A DNA stretch of 64,000 nucleotides from the NCBI RefSeq assembly GCF_036884655.1, contig NC_088344.1, positions 37,918,501-37,982,500 on the forward strand, in the 5' to 3' direction. A model generated the notes under the pieces. That model was not told the DNA's origin. It saw only the letters and a program-made list of their open reading frames with translations, and did no database searches. The DNA is from Musa acuminata AAA Group (taxonomy: Eukaryota; Streptophyta; Magnoliopsida; Zingiberales; Musaceae). Of the stretch, positions 12,800-24,634 are shown piece after piece. How positions within the stretch are numbered: the stretch's first letter is position 1; the number at the start of each line of letters is the position of its first letter. A program made the translations under genes and the position numbers.

Positions 12800-15700
12800 G
12801 CCCTACCACGTGACGCTGAGTCGGACGGCTGTGATTCGAATTTCGCAACGCCGGATTAGGAATGTTATACTTACTCTATTTTTCGACGGTGCCACCCCCC
12901 TATGAGAGAGGGGGCGGGGAGTAGATCCGAGGAAATCCGGTCGCGGTTGGGGTTGGGAAGGCATTTGACCGAGATCGCAGGATGCCATGTTCGTCGCGCT
13001 GCCGAGATCAGCCGAAGGGACGCCACGGATAAATAAGGTGGGCGATCACGTCATTTCGCACTCGATCAATATGCATTTAGGCTCGACTCGGATCCAACAT
13101 AATTGGGATCGAAACATAATTCGGGATTGCACCATTTAGATAGAATGTGTTTTGGGAACATTGCCATCTTTGAGAGAGAGCATATAATCCCGAATCAAAT
13201 TTCCAGGGCGATTTAGTGAATCTAGTCCTCGTTCTCTCTCTTAACGTTTTGGTTACTCGCTACCAAAACTAAATGGCCGATTCGATCGAACCAATACAGT
13301 AATCAATCAAAAGAACTTGATTCGATCGATGTCAATCAGAATTTAAAATAAAAATTCGGGTTAATCACGATTCGTGGTTATAATTTCACAAGAAAAATTG
13401 AGGTTGGAATCAATTAATAAGGATATATATTTTGAGTCTCTATCTTATGAGAAAACTATTTTCGAGTTTGATTGAATGTTGACATTCTCGTATAATTTTA
13501 TATAATATCATAGTGAATTGGATTCGAGATTAAACCGCTCCAACATCCAAATGAATATATTTTTGTTCGCTAAACCAAATATATTTTTCGTTCCGATTGT
13601 GGCTAACGCGACATATTCATTATATTATAATTTTTTCTAGCTTGATCGTAGGATAGTCAGAACCTCGATTAGGAAGTCATACGTCAAAGTTACTTTGTTT
13701 CGTGATTAGAATATTCAAAGAAGTTGCTAAATTTCTTTGTCAATGTCCAAAATTAACGAAAGTCCGAAATTATGCTTTATTAGCTTAATACGTGAAGCTC
13801 AATTTCATGCCGACTCATTAATTTGACGAGTCTAAATTAACAATAATTAGCCGATCATCTAGTCATTCATATTATAATTTTATGATTTCACTTAATATTA
13901 TGGAATTATTGGATAGGGGGTTACGTAGTCTATCAGCTTCTAGATTAATGATACAGAATGTCAAACCCTGTCCTGATATGTCTAATATTGAAGGCACTGT
14001 CTCCTAAATACTTAATCAACATAAACAGGACATAAAATGGCTGCCAATTTTGGCGATGACGTGATTGTGATTGACCATGTAACGCTGGCAGCGACAGAGC
14101 CCAACCTACCTAATTGACAGCGTTTGAGATGTGAGATGTTGGGATGCAGCTAAGTAGAGTCTCTATTAACTAGACTTATTGTTTCGTTGTTTAATTGATC
14201 TTGTTTGAATAGTTCGGTACGCTTACGTATTCATCTGCAAGTTTTATCATTATATTATATATTATGGACTTAATTGATCTGTCTAAGTCATACTCTTATG
14301 TATCCATCCGCAAGAGATCAATCTCCTCGAAACCTCTTATGAGATATATCAAATTCCTATATTTAACTTATAATTCATATCTGATAAACAATGTAAATTA
14401 TAAATATAGATTTTATAAACTCTCAATGACCATAATAAATAAATATAAATATTTTAAATTTATCACTTAATTCTAATAAACTCTTTCACTTTTATACGAC
14501 CTTTTATTAAATTAATATAAGAAGAGGTGATAAAAAAATATTACATAATTAAATAAAACAAAGAAAAGAGGTGAGTAATATTTTTGTAAGTTTGTAAATA
14601 TATATATATATATATATAATTAGTAATTAGGATATTATATTTAATATATATTTTTTTAATGACTATATAGAGTAAGTGAGTGTCAACAACAATGAGGGTT
14701 GCCAATTGTAATTATTGCTAACTAAATTTTACTTGGGTTGGAAGTTGAAAAATAGTTATAATAGATTCAAATATCACAATGGATTGGAATATTTTTGATA
14801 TCGTATCTATTATCATTAAGTATATTTATCTTTAAAAAGTATTTAAGTTTTTATTATTATAATAACGAAGGAGAGGAAATATATGTTGGTTACCCTCTTA
14901 TTAAGTATCCCTATCATTAATTATCCTTTTCTATCCTACACAAATTGTCTTTATAAAATTATCTATATGTTTTATATATTATAAATAATTAGATTTTATC
15001 TTTAAAAATAACAAACTTGTGATTCAATCAGTTGTATTTCAATTTTATTTCTCAATGAAAATAAACTATATACCTTTCTCTTGTAAAGTAGTAAAGATTT
15101 GCAGACGTGCAAAATTGTGTTCAGGGATTACGAGGGATTTGACATCGATCATCATTGGTCAAAGGAACTGAGAGTGAATAGTTGGATCTTAATAGCCTCG
15201 AGCTGCAAACGCCATGCGTGAGCAAATACCAAATTCCTTTGCAGATGGAGAAGAGGAAAGCATTTGGAATTTTCTCATCAAAGTCAAAAGGTTTACACCC
15301 AAAACTCATGGTAATCTGATTTTTCAGTCCTTTCAAGAGGATTGGGCATTCCAAAAGTCAACAAGCACATGAGATCTGTTTCCTCCGTTAGAAATGCCAA
15401 AGGAGAAGAAAGTCGTTCTACATGAGTAGTTTATGTTGTGATTTCAAACTCATGCAGATATTGAACTTTTGACTTTGAATCGGTCATCTAAATATCGTCT
15501 GATTACTGTCTAATAAAAAATAATAATAATTAAAAACTAAAACACGAATTTAATATTGTCAAATAAATTACTATATTTTTTTGTAATTAGTAAACATGAC
15601 AATATTAATTTTAACCCGGAGAGGGATGAGACTGGAATCTTATGGTTGGCTTCGTCGATAATCGTGGGAGTAACATGGAAGAGAAGAGTGCAGGCGAGAC

Positions 15701-15850
15701 AAGGAACCTTCTCTTTCCTTTGCTTTGCGCGGAGATGACCCGACCAGAAGCAGAATGAAAGGTATAGCGACCTCCCAAGGAACCATATGAAGAAGGCATA
15801 ACCTCCCAAGGAACAACATCAGTGGGTATGAGCAGAGCAACACCCAAAGG
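12800..15850. other. Intergenic region between divergent helicase and RTM2-like genes
   Basis: AT-rich DNA with no supported exon. It contains a short (TA)n run at about 14598-14618 and scattered short open frames without homology that I recognise. No mobile element ends were found. Confidence 0.6.
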
Positions 15851-15863
15851 GATCTCTCTCGCC

Positions 15864-15870
15864 TATTTAT
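15864..15870 (+). promoter_or_regulatory. Weak TATA box candidate for the first RTM2-like gene
   Basis: TATTTAT lies 66 bases before the chosen start codon. It implies a short leader of about 40 nt. It deviates from the TATAWAW consensus, so the call is tentative. Confidence 0.3.
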
Positions 15871-15935
15871 TGCCTTCGTTCGTGAAGGCATGTGATTCGA
15901 GTTTCAAGGGGAAGGAAGCAAACTGAAAGGGTTTC

Positions 15936-16846
15936 ATGGAGAGACGGCCTTCGGCTGCTCCCGGGCGACAAATCTACGATGATTTTGTTCCTCCACACGA
16001 AGTCATTAGAGGAAAAGACGCAGAGACTTTCCTTCTCCAGCTCCCAGGCTCGCATTCTCTCTCTACGCCCTTCTATTTTGTTGTCGGCAACGAAGGAGAG
16101 AGCCTTCTTGTTCTTGTTGCTGCTATAACATGTTCAGTTTCTGTATACATGTAGATTTCAACAGGGAGCAAATCAAGCTCCAAATCGACGACTATGGCAA
16201 GCTAAAGATCAGCGGAGAACGCCCCCTGATCAACGACCGGTGGAAACGCTTTCTCAAGGAGTTCTACGTACCGGATTACTGCAACGTCAGTGACATCAGC
16301 GCTAAGTTTGAGAATGGGCTTCTTCGTATCATACTTCCAAAGTTTGTCGCCCAAACTGGCACAAAAGATGAGAACGCAAAGGCCCCAGAAGCTGCACCGG
16401 ATCCAAAAGCTACGACGGAGACGAAAGCTGATGGCAGCAAAAGTGACACGACCCAGAAAACCAAGTCAAGACCAGATCAAGAGTCAGACGACAGCATCAA
16501 CAAGCAACCGAAGGACGAGAGGAAGAAGGAGTCGCTCGATGCAAGCAAAGATGTGCACAAGGTCGAAGAGAAAAAGATGGGCAACGATGATGCGAAACTA
16601 CATGAGGAGGGTGCTGAAACCAAGAAGAAGAAGAAGGCAATGACGCAGGAGCAAGGAACCGCAGCTGGGCATGGACGCATGCTGGGGGATCCGAAGAAGG
16701 TGCAACTATTGGGATATGGCTTGTATAGGCGCATGCGAGTCATGGTCAGTGGAGCTTTAGCCATTGTGGTCTTAGTGGGAGTAGTGTTGTATGTAACATA
16801 TTCACTGAAAAGGCCCATGCAGATGGATAACTACGAGTCTCCGTAG
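15936..16846 (+). CDS. RTM2-like HSP20/alpha-crystallin protein with C-terminal membrane anchor (267 aa)
   Basis: Two exons, 15936-16047 and 16155-16846, joined by a 107-nt intron that starts with GC rather than GT. The join gives ...LLQLPDFNREQIKLQ and keeps the frame. Residues about 15-110 form an HSP20-like domain: the motif YGKLKISGER, then a segment ending NGLLRIILPK. A long hydrophilic Lys/Glu/Asp-rich linker follows (about 115-215), then one hydrophobic segment near the C-terminus (VMVSGALAIVVLVGVVLYV) and a short basic tail. This layout is that of Arabidopsis RESTRICTED TEV MOVEMENT 2 and its relatives, which lack normal chaperone activity and associate with membranes; RTM2 limits long-distance movement of a potyvirus. 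Whether this copy has that role is unknown. A related gene follows in tandem at 18014-18692. Confidence 0.88.
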
Positions 16847-16859
16847 TTCCATTTCGAGC

Positions 16860-18000
16860 TGAAGAACTTGTGCTAGTACATGTAAATGATATATAAAGGA
16901 AATAAAGGAAAAGGAGGTCAATCGTTCACGTTGAAATACTGCTTTGAAAGAGACATTTGGTGCTATATTGTATGTAAATTATATCTTCAAGACTATCAGA
17001 AAAATGTTTTCTGCACAAACGAGTAATACACAAGACTGGATCATTGGAACAGTATTGTTTTCTGCACAGATTTAGAAAATTCAAGAGGAATCATTTACTA
17101 GAACAATCCGTTTATCCGAGTAATGTTCTTGCAGTGGCAGTCCTGACACAACATCACCTCCCTCAAATAATATTCTTTTAGGACTTGCACTCTTGGGAAG
17201 GATCTCCGATGCTTGCCGAAGGGTAGAATGCTGATACATTTCAGGTACGTGTTAACATCTGAATCTTCCATTACTTTTGAAGTGATGACCACAATTACAA
17301 GTGTTCCATTAATCATAACCAGTTTCCGGGGCAAGTGATCTCCCTTTTTGACGAAGTTCTATTCGATTATCATTAGCTCCATAGATAATATTATTATTTT
17401 CCCTATTTTGGTCCATTTTATTTACAACTCCCAATATATTATTATTGTCTTTTAGCAATTCAAAGAGAAGAAAGATGTGAAAAGATGACAGGCTTACAGA
17501 GTAATTAATACCTGTTGCAGTGTGATGTAATGATCCTTTGCCATTCATAATGAGTCTGCCCATCTCTTAAGACCTGACAAAACAAATAATTCCCTCAAGG
17601 ATTGCAATTACATGATAATGTATGTTGTACATTCATTATGAACACTGATTCCAATAGTCCAAATGATAGTCAAGAGTTAGAATAAAGGCACATAGTTGAT
17701 TGACGATGGAGAAACTAATTAGGTTCCTAAGCTAATGTTTAGCATCTTCATCGAAGAAGCCAAATGGGTAACCACATTCCTACAGTAGAGTACACACTAG
17801 TTAAGGGAGTTCCAACTAAAAGGTTTGGAGTAACCCAACCTCACAGGAATCAGCAAGGAACATTTCTTCTCCCAAGCAAAGGCCTTAAAGGCAAGGCATC
17901 TATCTCCCCTGATGCATTCGCTGCACGTATAAAGGAACATCCATCCATGGCTCTTCTGTCGCTGATTGAAGTTGCCCAAAAAGAAGCACCACCAAGAACA
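16860..18000. other. Spacer between the two RTM2-like genes
   Basis: About 1.15 kb holding the 3' end of the first gene and the promoter of the second. A 100-codon frame at 17764-18066 overlaps the start of the second gene in another frame and has no similarity that I recognise. I do not call it a gene. Confidence 0.55.
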
Positions 18001-18013
18001 AGAAAGTTCATTC

Positions 18014-18692
18014 ATGGAAGCTGCTTCAGGATCGCGAACTCACTCGGAGTGCAACCCGAAATGTGACTGGACAGAAGTGGGCGAGTTCGATGCACTGAAA
18101 GTTGACCTCTCAGGCAGGCTTTCTCCATTTAGTCTTCCTCTTTTTTATTCTTCTTTTTTCCGAGCAATTATGAGACTTTAAACACCTCTTATATGAATCC
18201 GAATGATTAAATATGAATCAGAATGAATCCATATGATTCTGTAGTCCAATTTGTACGGTACAATTTCTTGATTAGACCGAAAACACTTTGCACGCTTCTT
18301 GTGATGACATGATCAATGAACTCCAAACATCTTTCCTCCTCCATCTGCTTTTTGATACAGGATTAGGATTCAAGAAGGAAGAACTAAAGGTTTTAGTCGA
18401 CACTTCGAGGAAACTAACGATCAGTGGAGAGCGAGCTCTAAGAGACGGTCAATGGCGTCGCTTTCTCAGGAGCTTTCAGCTTCCAAAGCATTGCAACATC
18501 GGAGAGCTCGGAGCCAAATTTGATCAAGAAATCCTCTACGTAATTCTGCCAAAACCTACAAATGAGATGAAGCAATCCGGAGGTGTTCTAAAGGCTCTAA
18601 GTAAGCGCAGACTGATTCTGACTGGAGTTGCAGCCATTGTGCTTGTAGCAGGACTTGGAGCTTTTGCAGCTTACAAGCTCACCCGCTCATAA
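18014..18692 (+). CDS. Short RTM2-like HSP20 protein with C-terminal membrane anchor (143 aa)
   Basis: Two exons, 18014-18113 and 18361-18692, with a GC-AG intron at the same codon position as in the gene upstream. The join gives ...KVDLSGLGFKKEELKV. The HSP20-like core spans about residues 20-100 and includes RKLTISGERALRDGQWRRFL and EILYVILPK. The Lys/Glu linker of the upstream paralogue is almost absent, and the protein ends in one hydrophobic helix (about 120-138: LILTGVAAIVLVAGLGAFAAY) and a short basic tail. It looks like a tandem duplicate that lost, or never gained, the linker. An in-frame ATG at 17966 would add 16 residues. The start at 18014 was preferred because the added stretch is basic and unlike the family. 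Confidence 0.82.
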
Positions 18693-18699
18693 AGGATAC

Positions 18700-19740
18700 T
18701 TGTATCTCTGATGCATATATGTCTGCATTAGCTGCAGTTCCGAATGCCCTAAGAAGATCTATCTTTTGACTCCATATTACAAGACTAATAAATCAATGTC
18801 TACTAGTTGATCTCACGTGGAGTTACAACAACCTTGCATCGGTATCTATTATCTTAAGACAAATTTGATTTAATAGGGATTATATCAACATGGATCTACG
18901 TTATCACGTACGTCATTCTCGCATGTCGAACATCTGATCTGTCCTGATCCGAATCCGAGATCCGTTTCCTTTTTTATTGGCGTGGATCATACAATACGAT
19001 CCGAATAACCCGATGGCGATTTGATCCGATATGGATCGAGGTCGAACTGACCCGACCCCATATATTTTAATTACACTAAATATAAATCCACTAAGTTACT
19101 GACCCGAACGAGTCGCGCTCTCCTCCCCCACCGCCTTACGCCTTCGTTTCAGGTCGATCCTCTCCTTCCCGCGGCCGTGCGCTGCCTCCACCTCCGCGGC
19201 GACCCCCCTACGGTAATTCTTCTTCCTCCCTCTCTCTCTCATTCCCTCCCATTGTCTCCCTCTCGCCCTTCTTGTTTCTCCCTCCAAGAGCTGCCTCCCT
19301 TCCCTTGGTCTCTCCGAGCGTGACGTAGTCGAGGCGGTCGACATCGCAGCCGGAGACGCGGCGTACATCTCGAAGGGGGATTTGACCTCGAGGACGATGC
19401 GGTCGTTGTCGAGGTGGGTGACCATGGGAGGGAGGGGAAGTAGGAGGTAGTAGACGCGGCGTCGACGGGTTCCCTGCACCGTTTCCCCGGCGGTGGGCGT
19501 CGCGAGCAAGTGCGACGACCGAGGAGAATTAGGGAAGGTAATGGATGTGGCAATGATCGATTTGTTGCGGATCGAATACCCGATCATCCGGATCCGACCC
19601 GGAGTTAGCCGTTTGCTTTAGTGTTGACGTCAATTCTTTTCTTGGTTTTAAATATCCGACGCAGGTCTGGATCCGCTTGACCGGCCTTCACGCGGTCTGA
19701 AACCCGTTATGGGATTTTGCGGACCGAACCACACCGGTCT
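18700..19740. other. Intergenic region upstream of NOM1
   Basis: AT-rich to about 18900, then more GC-rich to 19560. A 163-codon open frame on the minus strand (19587-19096) covers the GC-rich part. It is Arg/Ser-rich and I could not match it to a family, so it is not called as a gene. The right end is the NOM1 promoter. Confidence 0.5.
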
Positions 19741-19750
19741 CTCCTGTGTT

Positions 19751-19759
19751 TAGGGTTTT
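19751..19759 (+). promoter_or_regulatory. Telo-box (TTAGGGTTT) in NOM1 promoter or leader
   Basis: TTAGGGTTT, the complement of AAACCCTAA, lies about 85 nt before the inferred start codon. Telo-boxes are typical of plant ribosome-biogenesis genes, which fits the gene downstream. Confidence 0.55.
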
Positions 19760-19839
19760 GATTGAAGGGTTTTCTGGGGTTCGGAATTGCCCGAGATCTC
19801 GACCTCCTGTTTGAAAGAATACCGCTGAGGAACTCGATT

Positions 19840-22800
19840 ATGGGTATAGTGAATTACTATATGTGTTTTCTCGATTCTTCACGCTGAAATTTTACTGAAA
19901 AATTTGCCAACAAAAATCGTTTTTTTTAATCGTGTCTCTTATATTGTTGTTCTTCACAGAGAGACCTGCAGAAACATCTCGGCGAGAGAAGAGGAAAGAA
20001 GCCCGGTTGGCAAAGCAACAGAACCGATTCGTCTCCTGGATCCAGCATCAAGTATATATAGTCACTACTGTTCTTGCTTTAATCTGTGGAGCTTTTTTTT
20101 TTTTTTTTGCTGATTTTGTTTTTTGAAATTCTTCTGAACAAAGAGTGGTAAGAACAAGAAGAAGAAGAAGAAGTCATCATTGGATTCGGAACCACAGTCT
20201 GAAATGGTGGCTTCGGAGAGGAAAATTAAGAAGATGAAGATGTCAGATTCTTTGAAGAAGGGGAAGTCTAAAACTAAGTTTCAGGAATTTCTGGAATTGG
20301 AGACGGGCAAGGGCGTTTTAAGCGGTGAGGAGGATCTCGAGATGGAGAAGAGGCTGTCAAAGAAGCTCAAAGTCAAGGACACGAAGCTGCGCGGCCCTGA
20401 TGATGGGATAAATTTTCTAATTGGTGAGAGCCCATCTGAACCATACTCCATGTTCGATGATGACACTTGTGGAGAGGATGAAGTAGATGATGATGCAATA
20501 GAGGAGGATGTCTCATCAATGAAGAAGAAGCACAAGAAGAAGAAAAAGTCATCTGATGCTTCAATAGAGCTACCAGAACATGAAGTTGCTGGTGGAGAGG
20601 ATGAATTCGATGATGATGATGTAATAGAGGAGAATGTCTCATCGATGAAGAAGAAGCACAAGAATAAGAAAAAGTTGTCTCATGCTTCAATGGAGCAATC
20701 AGAATGTGAAGTTGCTGTCGTTGAGAAGGGGACTCCGGAGAAGGTCAATACCTCACATGTGGATGTGGGTCAGAAGAAGCGTAAGAAAAAGAATTCACTT
20801 GCTGCTTCACAAGAGCATCCAGTGGTGGACGGGGATGCAAAGAAGCTTGATGTATTGGACACAGAAGAAACTCATTCTGTAGAACCTGCAACAGTTCCAA
20901 GTGTGAAATATATGCCTCCTCAGGTGCGAGCTCGTCTGGGTATCGAATTCGATGAGCTTCTTGAGATTCGTCGTAGGGTGAAAAGTATGAACACTTATCT
21001 GGTTGAAGATCAAATTTTATGTTATATAAAAATATGCCTCTAGTTTATTTTCAGTAAGACTGACAATTTTTGTTGTTGATCACTTGCTTTTTCAGGACTT
21101 CTGAACCAGCTTAATGATTCCAATGTGGAATCAATTACCAAAGAAGTGGCTACAATCTTTCGAGTACTACTCTAATATTAGATTGTGTATTTGTCTTTTG
21201 TGTTTCATGGTAATGTTTACAATATCATGGCTGAGACTTCGACAGTCACTCTCTCGCAGTGATGGCTGTCAGATAATTGGTCAGGCATTTCTGGAATCGT
21301 CTACCAAAAATGAAAGGTTTTGCCTCTTTCCTCCTATTAGTGAATGCAAGCATAGTAGTGCCATATTCTAGTTCTTTGAGCTACTAAATTGAGATTTCTT
21401 AAGTGCTACATGTCAATCTTATTGCACAGTGTTTTTGATGTCTCATCATAATTAGAAGTTAAAGTGCAGAAAACATTTTATGAGACCAGTGGAAAGATAG
21501 AATGTTTTTTCTTCTTTTTATATTCAAGAGTACCTTTTCCAACCTCAATAGCAAGCTAAATTGAAGTGTTTAATATTTTTCCAACATACAAACACAATTT
21601 GAACTTTTTCATGACATAATGTTCGCACAAAACATGGAGGAATAGTTTTGACTCCTAGGTATTTTGCTGTGTTACCCATCGCAGACTCGGAATTGAAATT
21701 AGGCATTTATTAGTCTGCACCTTTTTTCTTACAAAAGATTTGATACTTGGTGTTTTTTCTTAGATTGAACCATATGTTGGACATAAATTTCTACGCTAGA
21801 TTGATGGCAAAGCCTTGGGAAATTGTGATAAGCTAAGCTTAAACCATATTGGTTTTGCTCCAAAAGAGTACTCAAATATTTGGGGCTGTATAGAACCTCT
21901 TATAGCGGCCCACATGTAGCCACTAGGAATACACATGCTCCGTTGTTCAACTAGTTGATTCCCATTGGTGATGTGGGATCTCATGATGTTGTAAACCTAC
22001 CAAGTTGCAATCAACATTCTTGGTGTCGTACCTTCACCAATTTAGAGCTTCAAGTGGTGTCCATACCAAAATTAGTTAATGCTTCAATACTATATATATG
22101 TAATGATCCAAATCATTTAACTCAGGTTGCTCTCCGGATGTGCTTAAACCATGGAATGTGATTTCATCTGAAACGGTATGTACCGGATAATATTCACCAA
22201 TCTGATCATCAATTGGGTTGTGGATTGATCCTTTTCAGACGGTCTGGTCCAGCTTGTTCTTTTTAAGCTCTTGATTTAAAAAAGAAGCAAGAGTCAACAA
22301 GACCCTAATTGCATCTTGAGAGACATGCGAGGGCCCTCGCCCTGTGCCAGTGTCGGTCCTGCCATCACTGATCCCACCGCCAGCCCATTCAACCATCGAC
22401 CGCCAACCTGCTCAATATCCTAGTGCTCCCCTTTTCCTCCTCTGCTTCGTCTCCACCTCTTCCTCTTTCTTTCTCCTCCCCCTTACCCCCTTTTTGGTAC
22501 CATGGTATGCGTCAGTGTACTGAAACATCGGCATGAACTGAACCAGTATCAGTCCCGCTATGGACTGGCATGGGTCTGACATTTAACTACAATCCTTTGT
22601 ATATACTAACATAAAATCTTGCACCTTGGCTTACATTAGTTTTGCGTTGGTGCCTTTTACTAAGTTCTAATTGTTTGTGGATTGATTTTGGGCTATGATA
22701 AACCTTGTCATATTTGGATTTATTGGATTGCTGATTTCTCTGTGTATTTTAAATAAAATAGGTACAAATAGGCTGTTATAAATATAAATATGATAGTTCT

Positions 22801-24575
22801 TGTTTGCTATTAATGCTACAAATGATGCTAGAGTGTTTAGATATTTAGATGTTTAGAGTAAGATATTAAAACTCGAAGAAGAGGAACTTAGATGCTGAGC
22901 TTATACTGAAGAGTGATTTTTGTGGTGATAGCTTTGTGTCTTCTGTTGCAAGATACTGTAATGTGGAGATTGTGTTGTTATTTTCATAAGTGCCAACTGA
23001 AATAGTATGTGTATGAGTTCACTGCTGTCAGTTGCTGTCATTTGACCTAAGGCTGAGGTAATTAAGTTTTGGGAGTCTTAAGTGGTAGTTGAAACTTGAA
23101 ACTCAGGACCACCAACAGGACAAATTTGGATCTCTGTACACCTATGAAGTGGTTTATTCATATGTGTTTGTGGTATAAAATTGTAGCTATCGTCAGTAAT
23201 TTTTATTGTGACAACCAAGACATCATGATATTTACTTGGGTTACTGGGCTGACCAATGTATTTATTTGTTCACTTATGACTTGAGTATACAACAGTTACT
23301 TATTTGTCACGTATATTGAAAATAAGAAAAACATTTGATCTTTTCTGTTCGGGAGAACTTGTACTACAATTTTATCCATAGTATTCATACAAAATGATAA
23401 GCTCACTGGAAATGGCACAAAAATGAAAATATATAGTTGTTGTTTGGAGATAATTTGTAACATTTTACTTCTTCACTAACAACCAAAGAGATGGGCTAGG
23501 GAAATATTTCGGTTCAGCTCGACAATATGCAACCACTGGGGAAGTCTGTATTTTAAGGATTGTGAGAATAAAAGACTGTAAATTACTTGTCCATTCCCTA
23601 ATGGGTCAAGTAATATGCACATAGTCTTCCAAAACGGTTAGATTCTTGCATTTAGGAAACACATTGAGGAATTTTTGGTACCTCCTTGAAGTGGCAAAAG
23701 ATCTAATTGCTTGCCAACCTATTTTGACTTCTTTCTTATTTTTGTTTATTTCTTTCTCTATTTCTTCTATTGTTTGTTTGAGTTCTTACTTCTGCTAGCA
23801 TCTATAAGATGAAGGAAGAAAGAGTACGAGTCTGCTGTTTGGCCTTTTCTTTTCTTACAATTGGATTCTCGTCAGATTCTTATTTGTTATAGTCATTTTT
23901 TATTCTTCCATCAAATGATTGATCTTGTAATTTGTTTAGTGAAGTGATTTGCTAGAATCTGCAACATAATTCTGAACATATGTTGGTTCCTTTTCAGTTT
24001 TTCTGCTGCTTTTGCAGCTTTTGTTGCAGGCATGGCATGTTCAGTTGGAATTGATTTTAGCGCAAAGCTCATTGCTTCTCTCACTCAGTCATTTGAGGTA
24101 TGATTAAGAATCAAGTCCAAGTGTCAATTTATCAATCACTTCAATCAGTTTGAAAGTGATGTGTGGTTGTGTATGTAAAGTCCAGTATTGTCAAAACTCA
24201 AAAGTGCTAGGCACTAAAAGCACCAATGTGCCTTATTGTTTGAGATGCTTGTTGCTTGCCTCTTGAGGAAAACAAGATACTTACCTTACAAAAATTATAA
24301 AAACATATAATGATTAAAACAGAAACTTCAATCAAGGCATGAGTTTATATCATCATTATGTCAAAACAGGAACTTCATGTTGTTCTAACAGAAATATTCC
24401 ATGTTTAGTAGTTTTATCATTAAACATTTTAAATGATAGTATTATAGTCTTTTGAATCTTTTAATTTCATCCAAAATCCCTTTTAATATTTCTTGATGTT
24501 TTATCTTATTGGCATACAGTCGTCCTTGTCCTTCAAGGTAACTTGAATTGCCATGTCAAATTGATTAATTAAACC

Positions 24576-24634
<59 letters not shown>

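Noticed and set aside
17764..18066. 100-codon open frame overlapping the start of the second RTM2-like gene
   Set aside because: Different frame from the supported gene and no recognised similarity; probably promoter or leader sequence open by chance.
19096..19587. 163-codon open frame on the minus strand upstream of NOM1
   Set aside because: Arg/Ser-rich composition in GC-rich DNA, no family recognised, and no splice or promoter signs. A protein search would be needed to revive it.
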